NCBI GenBank assembly: GCA_937892155.1
Contig: CALAUG010000005.1
Location: 1 to 53,520, forward strand
Origin: an uncultured Bacteroidales bacterium
GTDB lineage: Bacteria > Bacteroidota > Bacteroidia > Bacteroidales > UBA1715
Direction of reading: 5' to 3'
DNA: 53,520 nucleotides
Below the pieces are notes generated by a model that saw nothing but the letters and a program-made list of their open reading frames with translations, ran no database searches and was not told the DNA's origin. Positions 8,537-16,522 of the stretch are shown here, one piece after another (the first letter of the stretch is position 1; each line of letters starts with the position of its first letter). The position numbers were made by a program, and so were the translations under genes.

Positions 8537-9819
8537 TTTATTGTAAGGTATTTATTTAGAATCTTAGTATAAGTTTCGATTACATACTCCACATCCTCAT
8601 CCGTCATCTTTGTGTGAAGCGGCAATGTAATTTCATTTTCGAATTTGGCGTACGAAACGGAAAAATCCTTGATGTCAAAACCAAGATTTTTGTATGCCGT
8701 ATGCAACGGAAGGGGTTTGAAATGGACATTTGTGGCAATTCCCTCCAATGCCATTTCCTTCATAATTTCATTTGCTTGCTCACGCCCGATTCCTGGGATA
8801 CGGGTGAGATAAAGATGCCCAGAACTCTGACGGCTGATTGACGGTTGAGGATTGATGGTTGATGGATAATGGTTTAAAACCTTAATTCCGAGTGGCTTGA
8901 ATGCGACATCATACCTTTCGATGATTTCCCTGCGGCGGGCTAACATTCCTGAGTACCTCTCGAACTGACCGAGACCGATTGCTGCAGCCATATCTGTCAT
9001 ATTGCATTTGTACCAAGGACCGATAATGTCATATTCCCATCCTCCTAATTGATTCTTAGAAAAAGCGTCCTTACTCTGTCCATGCAGACTAAATAATTGG
9101 ATTTGATGATACATTTCACTATCATCAATCCCAGCAATGTGATTCCATGTAATCGCCCCACCTTCTGCAGTAGAAAAATTTTTTGTAGCATGGAACGAAA
9201 ATGCTGAGAAGTCTGCGATACTTCCTACCATTTTACCCTTATATGCAGCCCCTAACGAATGGGCTGCATCTGCAATCACCGCAATCCTGCCAAGTGATTC
9301 CTGCAATGGTGATGCAGCTTTGAACTGTTCTTTCTTTCTCTCTACAATATCAAATATTCTGTCGTAGTCGCACGGTACTCCAGCAATATCAATTGGTATG
9401 ATTGCTTTCGTATTTTTTGAGATAGCAGTTTCGAGTTTGTCATAGTCCATTTCTATAGAACCATCTTTATCTGCACAATCTACCAACACAATTTTCGCTC
9501 CGACATGAGTTATAACAGATGCAGAAGCAGTATAAGTATAAGCACATGTAATAACTTCATCATCAGCACTACCACCAGCTTGCGAACCTATTCCTAATAA
9601 ACGTAAAGAAAGTTCTAATGCTGCCGTAGCGGAACCGAGGCAAACACATCTTTGTGCATTATCACCAACAAAGCACGCCAATTTTTTTTCAAGCAACTTC
9701 GTTTTCGATCCTGTTGTAATCCATCCAGAACGAAGCACTTCCACAACATTTTCAATTTCAACTTCTGAGATATCGGGAATAGTAAACTTTATTTCTTTCA
9801 TTGGTTCTTTCGTATTCAT
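8533..9819 (-). CDS. DegT/DnrJ/EryC1-family PLP sugar aminotransferase
   Basis: Pyridoxal-phosphate aminotransferase that makes an amino sugar from a nucleotide keto-sugar. The 428-residue protein has IADAAHSLGA (Asp184, PLP nitrogen contact) and SFHATKNFSTAEGG with Lys213 as the PLP Schiff-base lysine. C-terminal motifs SSGHLYLTR and YKNLGFDIKD match Bacteroidales members known from capsule loci. Residues about 318-331 (DNA about 8827-8870) form an odd Pro/Ser/Thr/Asn-rich insert encoded by a degenerate repeat (see findings). The start at 9819 is the first ATG; Met7 at 9801 is an alternative. The gene is second in the operon, 47 nt after upxY. Confidence 0.92.
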   Translation of the reverse strand: MNTKEPMKEIKFTIPDISEVEIENVVEVLRSGWITTGSKTKLLEKKLACFVGDNAQRCVCLGSATAALELSLRLLGIGSQAGGSADDEVITCAYTYTASASVITHVGAKIVLVDCADKDGSIEMDYDKLETAISKNTKAIIPIDIAGVPCDYDRIFDIVERKKEQFKAASPLQESLGRIAVIADAAHSLGAAYKGKMVGSIADFSAFSFHATKNFSTAEGGAITWNHIAGIDDSEMYHQIQLFSLHGQSKDAFSKNQLGGWEYDIIGPWYKCNMTDMAAAIGLGQFERYSGMLARRREIIERYDVAFKPLGIKVLNHYPSTINPQPSISRQSSGHLYLTRIPGIGREQANEIMKEMALEGIATNVHFKPLPLHTAYKNLGFDIKDFSVSYAKFENEITLPLHTKMTDEDVEYVIETYTKILNKYLTIK

Positions 9820-9866
9820 TGTCTAGAGATATTCATTATCTGACTTTGCAACTCTTCTATAAACAA

Positions 9867-10463
9867 TCAATCATCTGTTGTTATTTTACACCATTCAATG
9901 GGAATACCATCAATTGCAACAGCAACAAGCCCCACCAATTGTAGTACCACTTTGCGATTTCGCCTTATGCGAAGTAGTCTGCCACGCAATCCTTTGAATG
10001 TACCTCCAATCACTTCTATAGGAGTACCTTTTACGCACACCACCGATGGATTATCCAAATAAAAGATATCCGCATCATGATGTTCCGTAACCCACATAAA
10101 ATCTTCCATTTCCTTATTACGCACCACCATCGGTAATTTTGTAGATTTATCCATCATATAACGCAACGGACATACCGCCTCCATCCGACGTTTACACGTA
10201 TCCAAAACATCACGTGTTGTATGTACAAAAATAAGATTGTGTACAGCTGGGACAATGTGTTTACCCATGTCATCTCTCACACAAAGCATAGGCACATAAC
10301 ATTCCACACCAAAGTTTTGCAATAATTGCATTGCCTTCAACTCGCGACTGTAAGTAACACGCATGACATACCACCTACTGTCGGATATGGACACATCTTG
10401 GGGACACCCGCCTGCAGAAGCAGAGGGTTCTATTGAAGGAATTTCAACCATCTCATCTATCAT
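9867..10463 (-). CDS. upxY: UpxY-type transcription antiterminator (NusG-like)
   Basis: First gene of the capsule operon. UpxY proteins are NusG paralogues that let RNA polymerase read through the leader and long capsule operons of Bacteroides. The 198-residue protein has an NGN domain at about 30-125 (RWYVMRVTYSRELKAM is diagnostic) and a KOW motif at about 145-172 (GTPIEVIGGTFKGLRGR). Residues 1-29 are a low-complexity extension (EPSASAGGCPQD) not expected in the family. No upxZ-like gene follows, unlike the classical Bacteroides loci. A 9-bp inverted repeat ends directly at the ATG (see 10464-10493). Met5 at 10451 is an alternative start. Confidence 0.88.
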   Translation of the reverse strand: MIDEMVEIPSIEPSASAGGCPQDVSISDSRWYVMRVTYSRELKAMQLLQNFGVECYVPMLCVRDDMGKHIVPAVHNLIFVHTTRDVLDTCKRRMEAVCPLRYMMDKSTKLPMVVRNKEMEDFMWVTEHHDADIFYLDNPSVVCVKGTPIEVIGGTFKGLRGRLLRIRRNRKVVLQLVGLVAVAIDGIPIEWCKITTDD

Positions 10464-10493
10464 TTTTAATCTGCTATCCAGCTGAGATTAAAA
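10464..10493 (-). promoter_or_regulatory. Hairpin abutting the upxY start codon
   Basis: Perfect 9-bp inverted repeat with a 12-nt loop. On the minus strand the 5' arm is TTTTAATCT (10493-10485) and the 3' arm AGATTAAAA (10472-10464), and the ATG of upxY begins at the next base, 10463. There is no T-run after it, so it is not a terminator. In RNA it would occupy the whole translation initiation region. A DNA operator is the alternative. Confidence 0.45.
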
Positions 10494-10620
10494 GGACAAT
10501 CTTTATTTTTTGTTAAAGGCACCCACGATATATTCTCTCGCCTGAACAAAATTCTTTGAATTTCAACATTAAAAACTTGTAGACAAGTATATATACCACT
10601 ATGATTCAGCCTATAATGCG

Positions 10621-10628
10621 CAAAGTTA
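10621..10628 (-). promoter_or_regulatory. Possible -7 box of the capsule operon promoter
   Basis: Reads TAACTTTG on the minus strand, an exact match to the Bacteroidota -7 consensus TAnnTTTG. It would place transcription start about 150 nt upstream of upxY, leaving a leader of the kind UpxY proteins act on. No good TTTG element is found at the usual 18 to 21 nt distance, so the call is weak. Confidence 0.3.
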
Positions 10629-10754
10629 CACATATTATTGGGAATATACATAACAATGCAATAGATATAATGGTATGGAGATTCAAGAAGCAAGTGGGGC
10701 TTATGATACTCTGAAGAATTTAGAGAACTTATTTATTAAATTCCTAATTTTGGC

Positions 10755-10779
10755 ACAATATTTTCATAGAGAATATTGT
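10755..10779. promoter_or_regulatory. Palindrome upstream of Spy-like gene
   Basis: Arms ACAATATT (10755-10762) and AATATTGT (10772-10779) form a perfect 8-bp inverted repeat with a 9-nt spacer, 33 nt before the ATG at 10812. A TTTG lies just upstream at 10749-10752. Spacing and location fit a binding site for a dimeric regulator, but the sequence is AT-rich and may be chance. Confidence 0.3.
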
Positions 10780-10811
10780 TTTAACAAATGTTTAATTTAA
10801 ATCTTACAACT

Positions 10812-11267
10812 ATGAACGTAAAAGAATTTTTAGTAGGAGCAGGCACGATGCTAGTCGGCATAGCTCTTGGTGCAGTAATCTGCTGTACAGTATGCTGTAA
10901 AAAATGTGACAAACAAATGCCTTCTTGTCCAATGGAACAACAATGTCAACGTCACGATGGCCCACAACATGGTAAATGCCACAAACCAGATCATAAAAAC
11001 TTTATGATGAAATTTGCCAAAGATCTTAATTTGTCGGATGAACAAATGGCAAAAATCAAAGAATTGAAGCAATCTCAAAAAGATGCAATGAAAGCAGAAA
11101 GAGAAAAATTTGATGCTGCTTTCCAATCAATTCTTACTGACGAACAAAAAGCTCAATTAGAAAAAATGAAAGCTGAAAAGCCATGTTTCAAAGATGGCAA
11201 ACATCACGGAAACAAACCTTACCCGGCAGACGAACAAGAACAAATTGAAGAAGACGCAGAAGAATAA
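10812..11267 (+). CDS. Membrane-anchored Spy/CpxP-like protein, Cys/His-rich
   Basis: A 151-residue protein with one N-terminal membrane segment (VKEFLVGAGTMLVGIALGAV), then a short cluster dense in Cys, His and Met (CCTVCCKKCDK, later CPMEQQCQRH and GKCHKPDHK). The C-terminal half is a charged alpha-helical stretch containing LSDEQMAKIKEL and LTDEQKAQLEKM, two copies of the LTxxQ-like motif of Spy/CpxP periplasmic proteins, and it ends in an acidic tail. Spy/CpxP proteins are envelope-stress chaperones or metal-sensing adaptors; the Cys/His cluster suggests metal binding here, which is inference. I chose the ATG at 10812 over 10788 because it places lysine and the membrane helix directly at the N-terminus. 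A strong terminator follows. Confidence 0.7.
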   Translation: MNVKEFLVGAGTMLVGIALGAVICCTVCCKKCDKQMPSCPMEQQCQRHDGPQHGKCHKPDHKNFMMKFAKDLNLSDEQMAKIKELKQSQKDAMKAEREKFDAAFQSILTDEQKAQLEKMKAEKPCFKDGKHHGNKPYPADEQEQIEEDAEE

Positions 11268-11291
11268 TTGCGGAATCGAATCAAATCCTGC

Positions 11292-11330
11292 AAGCCCTTG
11301 TTGAAAATTCAGCAAGGGCTTTTTTTTTTC
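11292..11330 (+). terminator. Intrinsic terminator of the Spy-like gene
   Basis: Stem AAGCCCTTG (11292-11300) pairs with CAAGGGCTT (11313-11321) around a 12-nt loop and is followed by a run of Ts to 11329. The Spy-like gene is therefore monocistronic, and metK needs its own promoter. Confidence 0.9.
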
Positions 11331-11341
11331 AAATAAGATGG

Positions 11342-11349
11342 TATATTTG
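11342..11349 (+). promoter_or_regulatory. Possible -7 box of metK
   Basis: TATATTTG matches TAnnTTTG and lies just past the preceding terminator, 125 nt before metK. The T-run of the terminator occupies the -33 position, so no TTTG is present there. The leader between this box and the ATG is very AT-rich and contains two copies of TTTTAATTCTTAATT-like sequence. Confidence 0.35.
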
Positions 11350-11474
11350 CATTTGATAAGTGGAAAGATTTGAGTTGATTGCAACCACACAAAAAAATGC
11401 TAAAACAGCAAGTGCTGCATTTTCCCATTCTTCCCTTTTAATTCTTAATTTTAAATTTTTAATTCTTAATTAAA

Positions 11475-12737
11475 ATGGGTTATTTATTTACTTCAGAGTC
11501 GGTTTCAGAAGGTCATCCGGATAAAGTTGCCGACCAAATTTCCGATGCTGTCCTTGATGCTTATTTAAGTCAGGACCCAACCTCAAAAGTTGCGTGCGAA
11601 ACATTGGTTACAACTGGCTTAACAGTTTTGAGCGGCGAAATCAAAAGTAAAGGAATTGTTGACGTACAGGAAATCGCACGAAAAGTTATCAACCAAATTG
11701 GTTACAACAAAGCCGAATACAAATTCGACAGTGATTCGTGTGGCGTTATTTCGTCACTACACGCACAATCATCCGATATTAATCAGGGTGTTGAACGTGA
11801 AAAACCAGAAGAACAAGGAGCTGGCGACCAAGGAATGATGTTCGGCTACGCAATCGACGAAACCGAAAATTATATGCCTCTTACGCTTGATATTGCTCAC
11901 CGTTTGCTAGAGAAACTTGCGCAAATCCGCAAAAATGGCAAAGTAATGAAATATCTTCGCCCAGATTCAAAATCTCAGGTTACAATTGAATACGATCCTC
12001 GCAACAATAAAGCAATACGAATTGATACAATCGTAATTTCTACGCAACACGACGATTTTGGTATTTCTGATGAAGAAACACAAAAGAAGATTGGAGAGGA
12101 CTTACGTAAATATGTAATAAAACCTGTGCGCTTGAGCTATCCAAAACGTCTTCACAAACTATTTGATCAAGATTTCAAATTATTGGTAAACCCAACAGGC
12201 AAATTCGTCATTGGCGGCCCTCACGGAGATACAGGTTTAACTGGTAGAAAAATCATCGTTGATACCTATGGTGGTCGCGGTGCTCACGGTGGCGGGGCAT
12301 TCTCGGGCAAAGATTCTTCAAAAGTTGATAGAAGTGCCGCATACGCAACTCGGCACATTGCGAAGAATTTGGTTGCTGCAGGCGTGGCACACGAATGTTT
12401 GGTGCAAGTATCGTACGCTATTGGTGTTGCAGAACCAGTAAACATTTACGTTAACACATACGGAACGTGCCGTATTAAAAAAGAAGATGGGAAAAAATAC
12501 ACCGATGAAGAAATTGCAGATATCGTTGCAAAATTATTTGATATGCGACCAAACGCAATTGTTAAACGTTTTGGATTAACTAATCCTATTTTCCAAGCAA
12601 CCGCTTCATACGGACATTTCGGTAGAACACCAGAAATGAAAGAAGTGGAGATAAACGGTAAAAAGAAGAAAGTTCAATTCTTTGGTTGGGAATTATTAGA
12701 CTACGTTGACAAAATAAAAAAGGCGTTTATATGCTAA
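11475..12737 (+). CDS. metK: S-adenosylmethionine synthetase
   Basis: Makes S-adenosylmethionine from methionine and ATP in the cytosol. The 420-residue protein starts MGYLFTSESVSEGHPDKVAD, with the ATP-binding GHPDKVADQISD. It also carries EEQGAGDQGMMFGYA and the glycine-rich GGRGAHGGGAFSGKDSSKVD, followed by DRSAAYATRHIAKN. All three MetK domains are present and the length suits the Bacteroidota form. It is transcribed alone, between its own terminator at 12757-12793 and the terminator of the upstream gene, and converges on the ATP synthase operon. No SAM-riboswitch-like structure was recognised in the leader. Confidence 0.98.
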   Translation: MGYLFTSESVSEGHPDKVADQISDAVLDAYLSQDPTSKVACETLVTTGLTVLSGEIKSKGIVDVQEIARKVINQIGYNKAEYKFDSDSCGVISSLHAQSSDINQGVEREKPEEQGAGDQGMMFGYAIDETENYMPLTLDIAHRLLEKLAQIRKNGKVMKYLRPDSKSQVTIEYDPRNNKAIRIDTIVISTQHDDFGISDEETQKKIGEDLRKYVIKPVRLSYPKRLHKLFDQDFKLLVNPTGKFVIGGPHGDTGLTGRKIIVDTYGGRGAHGGGAFSGKDSSKVDRSAAYATRHIAKNLVAAGVAHECLVQVSYAIGVAEPVNIYVNTYGTCRIKKEDGKKYTDEEIADIVAKLFDMRPNAIVKRFGLTNPIFQATASYGHFGRTPEMKEVEINGKKKKVQFFGWELLDYVDKIKKAFIC

Positions 12738-12756
12738 TAATCAAATCAATACATAC

Positions 12757-12793
12757 AAAAAAGTCCGAAGGAAAACCTTCGGACTTTTTTATT
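12757..12793. terminator. Bidirectional terminator between metK and atpG
   Basis: A long stem, AAGTCCGAAGG (12761-12771) with CCTTCGGACTT (12776-12786), closes a 4-nt A loop. It is flanked by As on the left and Ts on the right, so it can stop transcription from both converging units. Confidence 0.92.
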
Positions 12794-12833
12794 ATCATTA
12801 GTTACAATTCTAATAACTGACTACTGATAACTC

Positions 12834-13718
12834 TTATCCTTTCAATGCGTTTGCACCACTCACGATTTCATTCAATTCGTTTGTGATAGCTGCTTGACGG
12901 GCTTTGTTGTATTCAATTCTCAATGATTTCAATAATTCGCCTGCGTTATCAGTTGCTTTGTGCATTGCGGTCATTCTGGCTCCGTGTTCCGAAGCAAATG
13001 AATCAAGAAGAATGCTGAAGAACTGTGTACGTAACGATTTTGGTATCAATTCGTTAACTATATATTCTTTGTTTGGTTCGAATATATAATCGTAGTTGAA
13101 ACTTGCTTTTGCAGAAGTTGTTTCGTCTTGCACAATTGGCAGATATTGTGAAGTCGTAATGATTTGTGTCGCCGCATTTTTAAATTTGTTGTACACAATC
13201 ACAACTTTGTCGTAAACTCCGGTAGCAAAATCATTCATAATTTCAGACGAAATCTTCACAGACTCCTCGTAGGTAAGGTGATCGAAAATTTCCGCAAACG
13301 ATTTTTTAGGTGCTAACCCTTTACTTTTTAAAGAATCACAAACTTTTTTACCAATTGCATATACATCAACGTTCGATGCTGCATATTGGTTTGCATATTC
13401 CGATTTAACAAGTGCAGCAACCGTTTTTCCTATACCAGAGTTGAAACCACCGCAAAGGCCACTATTAGAAGCCACTGCGACAATCAAAATTTTGTTCTCT
13501 GGACGGACTGTTGCGTAGGCATTGCCTTCGCTCGATTCCAAACCACTGCTTACATTCTGCAGAATTTCCTGCAATTTTTCGGAATATGGACGCATTTGTA
13601 CCACTGCCTGCTGTGCCTTGCGCAATTTAGCAGCAGATACCATTTTCATAGCACTGGTGATTTTTTGCGTACTGCTTACAGAAGCAATTCTAATGCGTAT
13701 TTCTTTTATTCCTGCCAT
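12834..13718 (-). CDS. atpG: ATP synthase F1 gamma subunit
   Basis: Central rotor shaft of F1F0 ATP synthase. The 294-residue protein begins MAGIKEIRIRIASVSSTQKI and continues TSAMKMVSAAKLRKAQ, the conserved N-terminal helix. It ends with the matching C-terminal helix, which includes KARQAAITNELNEIVSGANA. Both helices form the coiled coil that turns inside the alpha/beta ring. It is the last gene of atpBEFHAG; 72 nt with a repeat and hairpin separate it from atpA. Length and motifs are ordinary. Confidence 0.97.
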   Translation of the reverse strand: MAGIKEIRIRIASVSSTQKITSAMKMVSAAKLRKAQQAVVQMRPYSEKLQEILQNVSSGLESSEGNAYATVRPENKILIVAVASNSGLCGGFNSGIGKTVAALVKSEYANQYAASNVDVYAIGKKVCDSLKSKGLAPKKSFAEIFDHLTYEESVKISSEIMNDFATGVYDKVVIVYNKFKNAATQIITTSQYLPIVQDETTSAKASFNYDYIFEPNKEYIVNELIPKSLRTQFFSILLDSFASEHGARMTAMHKATDNAGELLKSLRIEYNKARQAAITNELNEIVSGANALKG

Positions 13719-13728
13719 AATTTTTTGT

Positions 13729-13777
13729 TTTCAGTTGTCAGATTTCAGTTGTCAGAAGTTACTACAACTGACAACTG
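13729..13777. repeat. Short direct and inverted repeat in the atpA-atpG gap
   Basis: TTTCAGTTGTCAG occurs twice 14 nt apart (13729-13741, 13743-13755), and the inverse CTGACAACTG follows at 13768-13777. The second and third copies can fold into a 10-bp hairpin with a 12-nt loop inside the atp mRNA. Similar but looser sequences (GTTGTCAG, CTGATAAC, TTGACAG) appear in the gaps near 12815, 28118 and 29091, so this may be a degraded intergenic repeat family. Confidence 0.6.
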
Positions 13778-13790
13778 ATACCTGATTATA

Positions 13791-15371
13791 CTATTTTTTG
13801 TATTTTGCTGAAACTTCTTTTGCTGCCGCTGCCAATACGCCTTTAATTTCGTCGTCGATAGCACCGCCAGCAATTTTATCAAGAGTATCTTTATGTTTCA
13901 AATCAAGATATTCCAAATATTCTTTTTCGAATTCAAGAACTTTGTCAATAGGAACATCAGAAAGTAAACCTTGAGTACCGCAGTAAATGATTGCAACTTG
14001 GTGTTGAACCTTCATTGGAGAGTACTGTCCTTGTTTCAAAATCTGAACGTTTCTACGTCCTTTGTCAAGAACTGCCATTGTAGCGGCATCCAAGTCAGAA
14101 CCGAATTTAGAGAATGCTTCCAATTCGCGGAATTGAGCTTGATCCACACGCAATGTTCCGGCAACTTTCTTCATAGCCTTGATTTGAGCGTTACCACCTA
14201 CACGAGATACCGAAATACCTACGTTGATTGCAGGACGAATACCTGCGTGGAACAAACTTGATTCAAGGTAAATCTGACCATCTGTAATTGAAATCACATT
14301 GGTTGGAATGTATGCAGAAACGTCACCTTCTTGAGTTTCGATGATAGGTAATGCTGTCAAAGAACCGCCACCTTTAATTTTACCTTTCAATGAAGCTGGT
14401 ACGTCGTTCATGTTTTTAGCAACTTCGTCGTTTGCAATAATTTTTGCAGCACGTTCTAGCAAACGAGAGTGCAAATAGAACACATCACCTGGATAAGCTT
14501 CACGCCCTGGTGGACGACGAAGAAGCAAAGACACTTCACGATAAGAAACTGCTTGTTTTGACAAATCATCGTAAACAATCAATGCTGGACGGCCAGTATC
14601 ACGGAAATATTCACCGATGGCACAACCTGCAAATGGTGCGTAATATTGCAAAGCTGCTGGGTCGGAAGCTGTTGACGATACGATTGTCGTATAAGCCATT
14701 GCTCCATGTTCTTCCAATGTTTTTGCAATACTTGCAACGGTAGAACCTTTTTGTCCGATTGCTACGTAAATACAGTAAACTGGTTGTCCTTTTTCGTAGA
14801 ATTCTTTTTGGTTGATGATAGTATCGATTGCGATAGCTGTCTTACCTGTTTGACGGTCACCAATAATCAACTCACGTTGTCCACGACCGATTGGAATCAT
14901 CGCATCGATAGGTTTGATACCCGTCTGTAATGGTTCGTTTACTGGTTGACGGAACAAAATACCAGGAGCTTTACGTTCGATTGGCATTTCTACCAATTCT
15001 CCTGAAATTTCTCCTTTACCATCAATTGGTTCACCTAAGGTGTTTACAACACGGCCAAGAAGTCCTTCACCAACCATGATTGATGCGATTTTCTGTGTTC
15101 TCTTCACAGTGTCGCCTTCGCTAATACCATCGGAATTACCAAGAAGCACGGCCCCTACGTTGTCTTCCTCAAGGTTAAGAACGATACCTTTCGTTCCATT
15201 GGCAAACTCAATCATTTCGTTGGCTTGTACATTTGTCAAACCGTGAATACGGGCAATACTATCACCTACTGAAAGTACTGTTCCGACTTCTTCAAGTTCT
15301 GCTTCGGTTTTGTAGCCTTCAAGCTGCTTTTTTAATACTTCCGAAACTTCTGCTGGTTTTATATCTGCCAT
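13791..15371 (-). CDS. atpA: ATP synthase F1 alpha subunit
   Basis: Non-catalytic nucleotide-binding subunit of the F1 hexamer. The 526-residue protein has the Walker A motif GDRQTGKT within RELIIGDRQTGKTAIAID, the VYDDLSKQAVSYREVSLLLRR-type Walker B region (split between VYDDLSKQ and the following RRPPGREAYPGD), and the alpha signature PAINVGISVSRVG. The N-terminal beta-barrel and C-terminal helical domain are complete. It starts 17 nt after atpH. The beta subunit gene, its catalytic partner, is not in this operon. Confidence 0.98.
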   Translation of the reverse strand: MADIKPAEVSEVLKKQLEGYKTEAELEEVGTVLSVGDSIARIHGLTNVQANEMIEFANGTKGIVLNLEEDNVGAVLLGNSDGISEGDTVKRTQKIASIMVGEGLLGRVVNTLGEPIDGKGEISGELVEMPIERKAPGILFRQPVNEPLQTGIKPIDAMIPIGRGQRELIIGDRQTGKTAIAIDTIINQKEFYEKGQPVYCIYVAIGQKGSTVASIAKTLEEHGAMAYTTIVSSTASDPAALQYYAPFAGCAIGEYFRDTGRPALIVYDDLSKQAVSYREVSLLLRRPPGREAYPGDVFYLHSRLLERAAKIIANDEVAKNMNDVPASLKGKIKGGGSLTALPIIETQEGDVSAYIPTNVISITDGQIYLESSLFHAGIRPAINVGISVSRVGGNAQIKAMKKVAGTLRVDQAQFRELEAFSKFGSDLDAATMAVLDKGRRNVQILKQGQYSPMKVQHQVAIIYCGTQGLLSDVPIDKVLEFEKEYLEYLDLKHKDTLDKIAGGAIDDEIKGVLAAAAKEVSAKYKK

Positions 15372-15388
15372 AGTTAAATATTTTACAC

Positions 15389-15931
15389 TTAATTATTTGC
15401 AATCATTTCTTTCTTAATCTGTTTCAGTCTTGTGCTGATACTTGCATCGTACTGTTGGTCTTCCACACGAAGTATGAATCCGCCCATTAGGGAAGGATCA
15501 ACTTTTGTCTGTAATTCAACTTCTTTGTTCTCTTTTTTCTTAACGAAGTCAATTACGGCAGCTTCTTGTTCTTTTGAAAGAGGAATAGCCGAGGTCAATG
15601 TGACTGCTGTGATTCCTTTTTCCTTACGATAAATATCCAACACGTTTCGCAAAATATCCTGGATGAACATCTCACGGCTGTTCGAAATAACCATATCAAG
15701 AAACGCTAACGTTTCTTTCGTGATTTTATCGGACAACAAAGCCGAAACGAACGCCTTTTTCTGACTTGGCTTAACAATAGGGTTTTGGAAAACCTCTGCT
15801 AATTCAGGAATTTCGTTCAAGCTTTTTGTAAGCATTTTCACGTCGGCTATAGCTTTCTCCAAAATGCTTTTATCGGAAGCAAATTCAAAGAATGCTTTTG
15901 CGTAACGGACCGAAATTTTACTTTGATTCAT
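15389..15931 (-). CDS. atpH: ATP synthase delta subunit
   Basis: Peripheral-stalk subunit linking F1 to the b subunits. The 180-residue protein begins with a six-helix domain (KISVRYAKAFFEFA) and ends with the conserved segment VDPSLMGGFILRVEDQQYDAS and SISTRLKQIKKEM, typical of OSCP/delta proteins. Its place between atpF and atpA, with gaps of 21 and 17 nt, matches the standard gene order. Confidence 0.95.
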   Translation of the reverse strand: MNQSKISVRYAKAFFEFASDKSILEKAIADVKMLTKSLNEIPELAEVFQNPIVKPSQKKAFVSALLSDKITKETLAFLDMVISNSREMFIQDILRNVLDIYRKEKGITAVTLTSAIPLSKEQEAAVIDFVKKKENKEVELQTKVDPSLMGGFILRVEDQQYDASISTRLKQIKKEMIANN

Positions 15932-15952
15932 ATTGATACAAATTTGAATCGA

Positions 15953-16447
15953 CTAATTTAAATTTAGTTTATTGAGTGATTCGGAAATGATGTCTTCGGA
16001 AACTTTTTTGTTTTCCAATTCTTTCCCGATAACTTTTTCTGCAATTTCGAAAGAAAGAGCAGCTACTTGGTTCTTCAACTCTTGCATAGCCTGGTTTTTC
16101 TCGCTTTCAATAGCAGCTTTAGCCGAAGCCATAAGTTTGTTTGCTTCTTCTTGAGCTTCTACTTTTGCTTGAGCAATCATTTGTTCTCTCATTTCGCGAG
16201 CTTCCTTCAACAAGGTATCGCGTTCTTGGCGAGCTTCTGCAACAATTCTTTCATTGTCAGCTTGAAGCATCTTCATTTCCGCTTTTGTTGTTTCGGCAAG
16301 TTTCAAGGCATCTTCAATTGATTTGTTGCGTTCGTTAATCATACCAAGAACTGGCTTCCACGCAAACTTAATCAATAGAAAAACAACAAGTAAGAATGTA
16401 AGTGTTGTCCAAAAAACTAAACCTATACCCGGAGTTACTAAATCCAT
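15953..16447 (-). CDS. atpF: ATP synthase F0 b subunit
   Basis: Membrane-anchored peripheral stalk. The 164-residue protein has one N-terminal membrane helix (IGLVFWTTLTFLLVVFLLI) followed by FAWKPVLGMINERNKSIEDAL and a long charged, heptad-like coiled coil to residue about 150. That is the usual b-subunit layout. Only one b gene is seen and there is no b' copy. It lies between atpE (75 nt upstream) and atpH (21 nt downstream). Confidence 0.95.
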   Translation of the reverse strand: MDLVTPGIGLVFWTTLTFLLVVFLLIKFAWKPVLGMINERNKSIEDALKLAETTKAEMKMLQADNERIVAEARQERDTLLKEAREMREQMIAQAKVEAQEEANKLMASAKAAIESEKNQAMQELKNQVAALSFEIAEKVIGKELENKKVSEDIISESLNKLNLN

Positions 16448-16522
16448 ATTATTATACTTTTTATTGATTCTGTTTAAAAAGCAGCTTTAGAAACCAACCG
16501 TTCCCAAAGCTGCCATTGTTTG

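Larger units (their letters stand above)
10464..10811. other. Divergent intergenic region between upxY and the Spy-like gene
   Basis: This 348-nt AT-rich stretch separates the capsule operon from the housekeeping genes. It holds the upxY start hairpin (10464-10493), a -7-like box for upxY (10621-10628) and an 8-bp palindrome in front of the Spy-like gene (10755-10779). The 75-codon reading frame at 10466-10693 on the minus strand has no recognisable features and overlaps the expected leader, so I do not call it. I saw no long inverted repeats that would mark an invertible promoter. Confidence 0.6.

Noticed and set aside
10466..10693. 75-codon frame upstream of upxY
   Set aside because: No family, no start context, and it occupies the probable promoter and leader.
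10464..10811. Invertible capsule promoter as in Bacteroides fragilis
   Set aside because: No pair of long inverted repeats flanks the upxY promoter region in the window.
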